Source of the DNA: Pogonophryne albipinna
Taxonomy: Eukaryota; Chordata; Actinopteri; Perciformes; Artedidraconidae
DNA length: 64,000 bases
Direction: 5' to 3'
Assembly (NCBI GenBank): GCA_028583405.1
Contig: CM053253.1
Span: 14,643,112-14,707,111 of the forward strand
Shown here: one piece after another, positions 27,301-39,300 of the stretch
Position numbering within the stretch: the first letter of the stretch is position 1
How the letters are laid out: each line of letters starts with the position of its first letter
Position numbers and translations under genes: made by a program
The notes under the pieces: generated by a model
Database searches by the model: none
Seen by the model: only the letters and a program-made list of their open reading frames with translations
Told to the model about the DNA's origin: nothing

Positions 27301-30300
27301 ATGAGGTCTTGAGTTGGACACCCCTGTTCTAAAGGATGAATTGCAGGTTTGCTTAGTTTTGTGTGACTCAGAGAATATTTGTTATTACTGGTATGTTTTG
27401 TGTTGCTTTTATTCATGTCAGTGCAGCTTTTTGTGACAATATTATTCCGTATGCACCCTTCAAACCCCTTTATCTGTGTCCTTTGTTTCCCCCCACCAGG
27501 CAGCATTGTTGAACAGTTTCCCGGATATCTTTGATGAGCTGCTGCAGATGTTCACCGTTCAGGAGGTGGCCGAATATGTCAGAGGCACCCTAGGGAGCAT
27601 GCCCAGCACAGTGGACATCGGCCAGTCCATGGATGTAGTCAAACTGCAGTCCATCGCTCGTACAGTGGAGAGCCGCCTCTTCTTCTTCCCTGGTAGGACA
27701 CTTGTTAATGATTATGCAAAGTGTTTAATTTTTCTGAAGATACCGAAATGCATTTTTATCTTCAATCTGCCTCCTTTCTGTTATTCCTCTCTTGCCACAG
27801 AGTCTCGTAGTATTCTGCTGCCGGTGGTTCTGCATCACATCCACCTGCATCTGCGCCAGCAGAGGGAGCTGCTCATCTGTTCTGGGATCCTTGCTAGCAT
27901 CTTTGCCATCATTAAGACTAGCTCAATGGTACTGAACAATACCATGCATATTCAGCATATAGAACTTAACATTGAATGTGATTCCAAAAAAGGTTTCATT
28001 TAATTGTAAAATGCAATATAAAATGTACTTACAAAAACTAGATTAGATTATTGAAATGCACCTACAGCATGATAGCACACATACTAAAGCATTCCCATAA
28101 GGAACGTGTTGTATGTCTGTGTGTCTCAGGAGTCTTCTGTTCAGGAGGAAGTGGAGATGATGGTGGAGAGCCTTCTGGATGTGCTGCTGCAGACCCTGCT
28201 GTCCATCATGAGCAAGTCTCACTCTGTGGAGACGTCCAGAGGCCAGCGCTGCCCCCAGTGCACGGCGGAGATAACGGTGAGCTTCCACTCAAAGTGTCTC
28301 TTTGACGTGCAATTAAAACAGGTTGAATTTGAGTTAATATTTTGAGTGGATTAACCTTCAATGCCCATTTCTGTCACTTTCTTTGGCAGGGGGAGTATGT
28401 TTCCTGTCTTCTCTCTCTGCTGCAGACGATGTCAGAGCTCCACTTTCACCATCTACTCAACAACTTCCATAGCAAAGAGGAGTTAAAGGTAGGATACCTC
28501 CGTCTGCAAATGATCAAATCATTTTGCTTCAGCCTGTTTATTGCAACACTTAACTAATACAATCCTTTTTAGGAGTTCCTGTTGAAGATCTTCTGCGTGT
28601 TCCGCAATCTGATGAAACTGAATATCTTTCCCCGAGACTGGAGCGTCATGAGGCTTCTGACTAGTCAGTGAGTCTGCTAATCCATTTCTGTCATGCAGTC
28701 ATTGTCCCAGAGACGGTAAGGGAATACAGCCAACCATTAGATCAGAGTCTCTTAAGATAACCCTGATCTGAAGGTGACGCTTGTGTTGCAATTTATTCAT
28801 CTATTTTTGGCAGCTAGCTCGTTCTGTTAGCTGACAGTGTGTTGTTTGCTTTCTGCAGCATCATCGTAGTGACAACACAGTTCCTGTCTCCCGCGCTCCA
28901 CAAGAACTTCTCTGAGGCTGACTTTGATTTCAAGGTGTGTCCGAGCAGCGGGGGGCAAGCATTTAGGAAACCCAGCACATAGACTGTGTGATGTATTGAA
29001 TACATTCCTAACATTTTCAACATAGCATTTATTTACTTTTGTTTTTGTCTGTGGTTTGTTAGGTGTGGAACTCGTTTTTCAGCCTCACTGTGCTGTACAT
29101 CAACCAGCCCAGTCTGCAGCTGGAGGCACTCGGCCCGGCAAAGAGAAAGAAAATCCTGGACAAGTAAGTGTCCTGTCAAATTTCACTTGTATATTGACTT
29201 TCTTTATTACTTACTTAAATATAACAAAAGACAAACTTTGTCCATGAATCATTTATCAGTTTCTCTTAAGAATTTCCTCAACAGTAAGAAACTTCAGGAT
29301 ATTAATTGTGTGGATTCTATAAAACACAGGTTTATTATTTATCTAACTGTTCATTCTTCATGCACTACTCTTTTCTTTATAGGCATGGCGATATGAGAGT
29401 CATGATGGCTTATGAGCTCTTCAGCATGTGGCAGAAATTAGGTACGTCAGACAACCTGACTCTAAACACAAATACACACAATACAGAAAGGTTTTAGGAA
29501 ATGACCAACAAATAGGACTGCAATCTTTAATAATCTTTGTAATCCAGGTGACAACAAGCCCCACTTCATCCCAGGAATGATGGGTCCCTTCCTCGGCGTC
29601 ACCTTGGTGCCTCAGACCGAAGTACGAAATATTATGATCCCAATTTTCCACGACATGATGGATTGGGAGCAGAGGAAAAACGGCAACTTCAAACAGGTCA
29701 TTATGATAGTGTTATGTAAAGATGGCAGATTGTGTGACGCAGCAGCTGTGATAAAGAAATTGACATATTTTTGGCGTATAATATATACCAACATCTTTTT
29801 TGTATGTATGTGTGTAGGTGGAGGCAGAGCTGATGGATAAACTGGACAGCATGGTGTCGGATGGGAAAGGCGATGATAACCACCGAGAGCTCTTCAGCCT
29901 TTTGTAAGCATCAAACCTGTGTTTAGTGAGCCTGTGGAGTGATACTCAGAGTGATGCTGCTCTCATGGTATTTCCTCTAACATACTCTCTGTGTTGTCTG
30001 CCTGTCACACTGCAGGACCATGCTGTTTGGGCCTTATCCAAGGTGAGCTGTAGTCCTCTCACAGCTAAAACGGAGAGACGTTGTCATTCATATCTATTTA
30101 CTCCCTGTGCTTGTCACCTTTAGTAAGAACATCTCACTGTGTTTTATGTGCAGCCTGCTGGAGAAGATAGAGCAGGAGACCTGGAGAGAGACGGGGATCT
30201 CATTTGTCACATCAGTCACAAGACTTGTGGAGCGATTACTGGATTACAGGTATGCAGAGATTACAGATTACGTTAAACATAATTGATGGTTTGTGTCATG

Positions 30301-33300
30301 GGATTACAGAGCAGTAAGATTATGAAATATATTTTTAGGGACTGCATGAAAGGAGATGAGATGGAGAACAAGAAAATTGGCGGTTCCGTCAACCTCATGG
30401 TGAGTCATTCCCGGCAGAGTTTGAAGAACGCGTTTATGAATATATTCACACATGGAATTAGATTGTAACCATTATGTTTAATTCATCCACAGAATTTTTA
30501 CAAATCAGAGGTCAACAAGGAGGACATGTACATCCGTTACATCCACAAGCTGTGTGACCTGCATCTCCAAGCAGAGGACTTCACAGGTAAAGGAGAGGGT
30601 TTTACTTCTTGTGCTGTTTCCCCTCTCCCATTGATTTCAGAGGCAGTAGGAGAGAAACATGAACAAACATAATCATTGAGATCACAATCATGACAGAATT
30701 AGGTCTGGTACTGCCACTCACAATGTCAAAAATAAATCAGGGGAAGTTGTGACTCCATGTAATCTTCTAAATGTCTTAAGTGCTCTTGCTTGACTCACGT
30801 TATTGGCAGTGGTGGCTGTATTGTGTGCATGTTAAAGTAGCCAAATATGACTAATCAAGTACAACCTTATTCATCACTTAACAAACAACCGGCAGCTGGC
30901 AAGATGACTGAAACACAGGGACGTGTACAGACATTTGGAGGGGCTATTGCTCTAAACCTGGCCTCCCCCCCGAAATCCTACAATGAAGCAGGACAGTGAA
31001 GTGTTCTCATGTGAGAGGGCGATCAAGAAAAGAGAGCGAGCGGCGCGTTGAGGGAGTTTACCATGGATGTTTAATAGGAGTTTACGGAGCAGATGCAAAG
31101 ACACAGAAAGACAGAAGCACAATAACAAGTATATGTGTTTTTCGTAAATAACCGACGGTGTCAAGAGGAAGTAAAGTCCCTGCCATGAGAAAACTCAAAA
31201 TCCATTTTCCAAAATCCGACACTAGAGGTGGTCTTAATGCACCGGCACCAATACAGTAGCCTATAATAAATATTATATATATAATACGTAACAGTAACAT
31301 GTGTAATCACACACTTAGCGATATAGAACATAAATAATAAACACGTAGGACTACCTGGTTTAAAACACTTTTGTGGTCATACTGTGGAATGAGTTCACAC
31401 TGAAACGAGTTCTTTTCGCGGGCAATTACATGTAAGAAGAAGGAGAAGAAGAAGAAGTAAAACAAGTAGTAGAAACAGAATGAAGCTGGTGTGTTTCCCG
31501 CAGCGAGACACGACAATACTAATTGTGGGCATGTCAGCCAAAAAGGGAAAACGGGCCGTTGCCCGGGCAACAATAGCGCGTACCTGTGCACGTCCCTGCT
31601 GATACACATTTCATGTTCTGCAGAGTTGGCTGTGTTTGCACATGTGTTCCATCCATCCATCTTCTTCCGCTTATCCGTGGTCGGGTCGCGGGGGTAGCAG
31701 TTCCAGCAGAGAGCCCCAAACTTCCTTTTCCCTGCACATGTGTTTATTTTTGTAAATCCCCTAAACAAAATTAAATGTCTCAAAACTGAAATTCGACTAA
31801 GAAACTAGTTTGAAATGAAACATAAACTTTATTTGCTGTCAAATGTTGTGTTGGAGCATTTTTCCGAATTGTAATAATAAGATGTACTAAAGCAACTGAG
31901 AAAATGGTAAAAGTACTGAGAGCAGCTGATACGATTTCTGTGCAGGTGCAACATTTTGCACTTCCTCCTTTTGCAAATAAAGCAACACACTCTATGCTCT
32001 GGGCATTTTGTGTTTTTGACATTTTGCCACATGTTCACGAGAACTGGAAAAATATATTAGTGTATCACTGCATCTCGAGTCTGTAAACTATTCAACATGG
32101 TTAGTTTTACTAGATGGCCGTTATTACATTTATTTGCTGATGACCTCTGACCTGTGCCCCCTCAACAACAGAGGCAGCGTTCACCCTGCTACTGTACTGG
32201 GAGCTGCTGCAGTGGGAGGACCGGCCCCTGAGGGACTTCCTTCACTACCCCTGTCAGAGCGAGTGGCAACGCAAGGAGAACCTGAGTCGTAAAATCCTCC
32301 ACTACTTCAACAAGGGCAAGGCAAGTGAATGTTTATAGGGTTTTCTCTCACTCCTGCCTCTATGTACTGCAACTGAAGCTCAGAGGAAACTGTTTAAATG
32401 GAGGCGAGGCAAAGTTAGCTTTATATTGATGGAGCGGTGTTGTTAGGATTGTGCTGGACAAGTCCCAAAAAAGAGATAAGATAATTGATGGTCATTTATC
32501 TACACATTGCTGCACAGTACACAAACAAATACAGTTGTCTCTGGTCCCAGATACAAACATGAGAAGTAACAAATGATTATTAGGTGCAAACAACAAAAAC
32601 AGGTACAGAACAAGAAACAAGACATGCACAAACATGCTATCCAATAACACTGATGTCGGGCAATAGATACAAATATAATTACAAATAATGCAAATAAAAG
32701 CAAGATAAGAAGTACAAAAACACAAGTTAGTACAACAAAACTGCACTTAATTTCAACACTAGAGTAAATGTATTTTCCAGCACATGTTTTATATTTTAGG
32801 CAACATCCTTTCTACCGTGAAGAGAGCAGAACCAAAACTGTGGATTATTGAAACAACATCATCTCATTTTCATTGCTTTGGCATATATCATAAAAAAGTA
32901 TTCTGTGCTTAAGCAAACAGTGAATATGATATAATATAAATATCTATGAAGATTAGCCCACACAAGGGTCAGATATCGGCTCAAATGAGATTTGCTTCCT
33001 CGACTCACTCCTTCCTGGCTAGTATTCATCCACAAAATTAGATTAGTTGACTGGTGTCTGTGCTTCGGAGAGGACAATGCCCTCTGGACTGTGGGAGCAG
33101 CTGAGGAGGAAATAAAAGTGGCCTCCTTCAATAACTCTTTGTCCTATCTAGTTTTTATTGCTGCCCTCATAGAAAAAAAATAAGTCACGGTTCTGTACCT
33201 GTGGGATTCATCTGCTGATGTAACAAATGTTAAAATCTGTCCAGGACAAATAGAGAGCTTAATGTTCTCAAGAACAACTTGAAGGTTGACAATGTAGGCA

Positions 33301-36300
33301 AATTAAAGTTTGAGTCTGTGATTCTGGAGAAGATTGTTGATATTTGAACTCAACACCTAAACAGATCCCCTCCTCCAGGCTCTCCCACTCTCCTGACTCA
33401 CAAAGGGAGGCAACCCCTTCATACAAAAGACATAGAAAGATTTATCAGGAAACCAGAGAAGAAGCCGATCATGTCATGTACTGTAAAACATAAAAACATA
33501 CGTTTCCATTTTTCCAGTAACCATCTCAACAAAACCTTGTATAATCCAGTAAAAAAATCAACATGCAAGTTGCTCCTGTTTTTTTAATTATGCGTAGAGG
33601 CTGGTGCTGACTTTATGTAAAAAATAAATGAATGATGGGATGTTAATGTACATACAACTTCATTCAAAGGGGACCTATCATGCAAAATGTACTTTTGTAC
33701 GTCTTTTATACATGAATATGTGTCCCCGGTGTGTCAGGGAACTCACCAAGTGTCACAAAACACAACCCTCTCTCTTTTCCTCCATACCCAAATCTCTAAA
33801 AACGGGGCTGCAACGGATTATTATTTGAATTTTTCTGACGTCAGAAAAGGGGTTCTCCGCCTATATGGGCAACTCTCCACCTATCAGGGGAATGAGAGAC
33901 TGCTCGAAAGCGCTGGAGACGCTGTAGTACATATGCCAGGCCTGTAAGTGGCGCTGTAGTCTGCCACAAACGCAGAATCAGCCCTTGCAAAAACAGGGCT
34001 GGAAAAGAGCAAATGGAGCGAAATGAGGCATGGCTAAAATGCATGATCTGTTTAGTATTTTGAAAAAAAAACTTCACAGACATGTTTTATATAGGTATGG
34101 CCCTACAATATATGTTTCAAATATAGTATGATAGGTCCACTTTAAATAAAGAAAGACTGACTTTAGATTGACCTTTTTCATTTATCAAATACATTTTGAT
34201 GCTATTTTGAATTCCAAATCCAACATTGCTTCGGTAGACTCTCACTACGTTTTTTCTCTGCTTACTTTCAAATGATAAGGCTCACATAAAGGATTTTCTT
34301 TATATTCATCTAATTTATCTCTGACTTTGCAGTGCTGGGAATATGGGATCTCTCTCTGCCGGGAGCTGGCTTTCCAGTACGAGACTTTATATGATTATCA
34401 GAGCCTCAGCTGGATACGGGTAAGTAAAGTCTTGCATGCTTCCTGTTATTATAAAACACACATCCTTTGTGATGCTGGAGGGTGAGACTTCCAGCTCTCT
34501 TTTTCACCGTCACCCTGTTATGCAGTGTGATGTCCGTACAGCGTCAAACACAATGTCCTAATTACCTGTGCACACCCACACTCATCAGCAAACACAGAGC
34601 CTAAAGGTAATGTGTGTTATTAAATTATTATTCATCATGACTCTTTAGCATGTGTATCATTCTGTGACAGAAAATGGAGGCAGCGTATTATGACAACATC
34701 ATCGAGCAGCAGAGGATCGAGCCGGAGTTCTTCAGAATGGGCTTCTATGGCAGGAAGTTTCCTTTCTTCCTCAGGGTACGACTTACTAAATCTTGGCATC
34801 TTGGCATGTCCTGACACAGTTGTGATTCTGCTGATGCGCATGGCTACGTTTCTCCTTCATGCTTCAGCGGGAGAACAAGTCAGAAGCAATAGAGAGAAAG
34901 CTGGGATAGAGTTGAAAATAAGTGGGTTATACCTCTATCAGCCGTTCTCTGCTATTGCTGTTATGAATCTCATTAAAATATATTATAACTTTTTGTGTAA
35001 ATATCAGGCTCTAGATAAATAATTACATTTTCGCTGGATCATCTTAAAATATAAGAAAATGGGTCCATGACATTTCTAAGTATCTATTTCATTCACTTAT
35101 TTCCTTTTAGAGTTTGTTTTAAGCAAAATAACAAGCCCAAATGTAATATATTTCATTAAAGCAGCTATCATCTATATTTGTATAATAATCTTTAAAAAGA
35201 CAATGAGAGGATGAGAACTGTTGCAGTAATGGACAAACAGACCTTTCGCCAAAACCTGCAGCTCCACCTTACTTTACTGAGCTTTAAATGGAGTTTGATG
35301 ACATTGTTTCGTTTCCAGCTAAACTTTGATGTTAACTCTCTCTTAAAGTGTTTTTCTCTGCTGCAGGAGGCTGTTTTTAGCAAGAAAACACATTTGAAAG
35401 CCATCTGTACACTAGCTTCTCAGGACTTAACAGCAGCAGACACAGTTGGTGACTAGCTGAAGCACATCATTAAACATTTAGCAGCTACATTTCCCTCAGG
35501 ATTTGGAAGAGGGGTTAAAAGAGAGTGAATTTTGGACTTTTACTAAAGCATCTAGTACTTCTAGCTCTTCAGCAATAAAATCAGAGCACAAGTTGACTTA
35601 TTATTTGTAGTCAACTATAACCGTTGTGTACAAAAGTTATCATCATTGATGTTTGCCTTTGTGTAGAACAAGGAGTTTGTCTGTCGTGGTTATGACTATG
35701 AACGGCTCGAGGACTTCCAGCAAAGGATGCTGGGGGAATTTCCACAAGCCATTGCCATGCAGCATCCGAACCAACCAGATGACACCATCCTGCAGAGTGA
35801 CGCTCAGTGTATCCTACACAGTTTACTGCGCTAAAGCCATCAGTTATCTGCATGTTTATCTAAACAACAACCTGTAATTAAATCATTTTTATTTCCTAAT
35901 GTTATAAAAGCAAATCCTCGCATTTCAGAAAGGTTACAACAGTGAAAAGTTAATGTTTAATCAATTAATCAATTATGAGCATTGTTGGCAATTCATTTTA
36001 ATTATATTTACTAATTGTTTTACCATTACAGCTTGCACTATGATTTGCTGATGTATGAATGATCTTCATGATGTTACAGATTAAATAGTATCACGGCATG
36101 TTGAGATTGATTTCAGACAGTGAAAGCAAACCCCCTTTGTCAGTGTTTCTTTTGAGTATCCCTCCTGCTCTTCCTCCTCTGTGAATATGCATGTCTCTCT
36201 GTCTTTCTGTCATTTCCTTGACACTTGACTTCTAGACTTGCAGATCTATGCAGTGACTCCAGTGTCAGACATCTCTGATGTGCCTCAGCTGGAGCGTGTG

Positions 36301-39300
36301 CCCGAGAGGATCAAGAGCTTCTACCGCATAAACAATGTCAGCCGCTTCCACTATGACAGGCCTTTCCACAAGGGGCCCAAGGACCGCGAGAACGAGTTCA
36401 GGGTATGGTGAACCAGCAGCTCAGTCCATTTCTGCCTCACTGTTCAGTGTTTCTCCAGGAAATGCTGAATTCAGATGAGATGCTGGTTAAAAACATGGAA
36501 TGGGACAAACACTCAAAGCCTTAGTTAGATTCATGCTGAGGTATTTTTGGCTGATATAGGACAAGTCAAGTCAGTTTTTTTATATAGATCAATATCACTA
36601 ATTTACCTCAAGGCGCTTTAAAATACTTGTATCATCATATGACACCCTCCATTCTTCAGCCCCTAGATTCCTAAAAACCTTTTATTTTGGAAAAATATGG
36701 AGAAAATTATCTTCCAGGACAAATATCCACACACTAGAAAAAGCTGGGTAAAATTATGGTAAGGACAATCTGGATGACAAAAAAATAGTTATATGAGCAA
36801 TATTGATTTGGGAGGACGTCAATAACTTCCAACAAACAACAGATATAACAAATAGACCCACCATGGAAACCTGGTGGATGATAGACAAAACAAACAAACA
36901 AACAAACAAACTAGAGGCCAAACTCAATAACATAATTCATACAGAAAGAAGAAAAGCATGCACATAGAATCTGAATCAACTCTCTTAGATACAGCAATGT
37001 TGGTGAATCTCCCAAAGGACAAACAAAGGACAAACAAAGGACAAAAACGAGAACATGGGGGTAAAGGGAGAGATAGTGATTCTGGGACAAGAAACGAAGA
37101 GAGTCAGAGAGATGCCATGGTTTTCAGAAAGCTTGCAGTGTTTTCATCATTAGGACAAAGATATACTCGATATACTAGATTATTTCTCCGCAGGTTTATT
37201 AGTCATTAAAACACTGCAGAATGATGTAATGTGGCAACAAGGACATTTCCACGATTATGACGAAATAAGACAGAAAGCTGCATTAGCATACAGGAAAAGA
37301 CAGTCTAGTTAAATTATCACAATTATTGATGACTTACTGTATTTTCTGTTGATCAACGTATTTATTGAACATCAGCCCTTGTTGTTACTCCCTCCCCTTG
37401 TATCTAGTCCAAGTACAGCCAATAGGGCTTTAGAAACTTAACCCTTAGATGCATAAGTGGGTATTTTTGGACCCGGTGAGGTGGTTTTCTTGAAGTATCT
37501 TTGTAATTAAAAAATGTTATCATTTCATATTCCAGCTATTCCTCAAAAAACATGTTTTTGGATATCATGCCATTCTAATTTTAAATTGACATTTTATACA
37601 TTTTAAGAAATTGTAGTTTTTGTATTACTACCCCAAGCTTCCATAAGTGGGTCTTTTTTGACCCGGTGAGGTGGGTTTCTTGAAGTATCTTTGTAATTAC
37701 ATTTTTTTTATCATTTCATATTCAGGCTATTCCTCAAAAAAGATGTTTTGGATATCATGCCATTCAAATGTTGTATTTACATTTTAAGAAATTGTAGTTT
37801 TTGTATTAATACCCCAAGCTTCCATAAGTGGGTCAAAAATTACCCGCATGCATGTTCTATGGAATCCTATGGGAAAACGTTTTTTTTCAAAATGTAAAAA
37901 AGTGTCTAAAATTATAAATACTGAAAAATTAAATATAAAATATTTCTAGTGTGAACCAAAATATAATACTAAATATTATACAAGTGATTTTTCTTAACCA
38001 AAATGACAAAAATTGCCTAAAAACACATATTAGTCTAATGTGGGTCCTTTTTGACCCACTTATGGAAGAGTGTAGGGTCCAGTCACTCGTGCATCTAAGG
38101 GTTAAACCAGACATGATCTAGTACCTTAGTTTCCACTGACACAGTAACCTAATTTTGAAATCAAACCACACCAGGAGTTTTAACTTAGGATCCTCTAAAG
38201 CTTTCCCGACTGCTAACTCATATCGTGAACTTCCATTTGAAGTGTTAAAATGGTTTCCAGATGTGGTGGATAGTAGACTGCATAACCGTTGTTCTCTGCT
38301 CTCACAGAGTCTCTGGATTGAGAGAACGACCCTGATCCTCTCCCGTCCTCTCCCTGGGATCTCCCGCTGGGCCGAGGTGGAAAGGAGAGAAGTGGTGAGC
38401 AGCTTAAACATTCACTCTCCATCACCTCATCCTGCACATGCTGAGGGATGTCACACAGTTTCTCTTAAGCTCTCTATGCTTCCCAGAGAGTATGTCAAAT
38501 TAGAAGTTATATACACATACTTCCTCGCCTTATATCTTGTGTATATTTATTTCCAGATGGAGGTGAGCCCACTGGAGAATGCCATTTATGTGGTGGAGAA
38601 TAAAACCCAGGAGCTTCGGACTCTGATCAGCCAGTACCAACACAGACAGCATCATGGCAACATCAACCCGCTCAGCATGTGCCTAAATGGGGTCATAGAT
38701 GCTGCTGTGAACGGAGGCATCGCCAGATATCAGGAGGTACACAAGAAGACAGACATAATCGGGTTGACGTTTCAAATGTGTGAATTGTTTCAGCGTTGTG
38801 AGAGATCCTCATCTTCTCCTCTTCAACAGGCCTTCTTTGATAAGGACTACATCAGCAGTCACCCAGAAGATACAGAGAGGATCACTCATCTAAAGGATCT
38901 GATGCAGGAACAGGTAACAACAAATATGTTTTTATTTAGTCTTAGTTCTGTGTCAAATGTCCTTACTAGTTTTGATCAGATATACTGTATATTATATCCA
39001 AGCTAATCCTGTTTTTATGTCAAGTTTAATTTGACTAAAACTCGCATTTTAGTCTTATCCTAATCAAAGAAAACTGAAACTATTTCAGTCTTAGTGAATA
39101 ACAACTCCTGACATTTTAGTCTTTTTAAGTCATCACATTATATTTATGTATATTATATAACGGTCTATTCGGCCAAATCAAAGCCCTGTTGCTGGTTTAG
39201 TACTGATATTGTCTACGAAACCACAGGAAATGATATTCGGGAAAAAATTATCAGTTCTTCTCCACCTTTTTGTCAAAAGAAAAAAAAAAATCTTTCAAAA

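Larger units (their letters stand above)
36403..38307 (+). other. dock3: dock3 intron 42
   Basis: 1905 bp. It contains a LINE/SINE tail (36558-36655) and a 660-bp piggyBac-like element (37442-38101). A run of AAAC repeats lies near 36890. Confidence 0.8.

Noticed and set aside
31307..31783. 158-codon open frame on the minus strand in dock3 intron 37
   Set aside because: Overlaps a retroelement-type fragment and low-complexity Phe/Leu runs; no protein family features.
37452..37830. Direct repeats about 185 bp apart as a possible satellite or array
   Set aside because: They lie inside a TTAA-flanked transposable element and are best seen as part of it.
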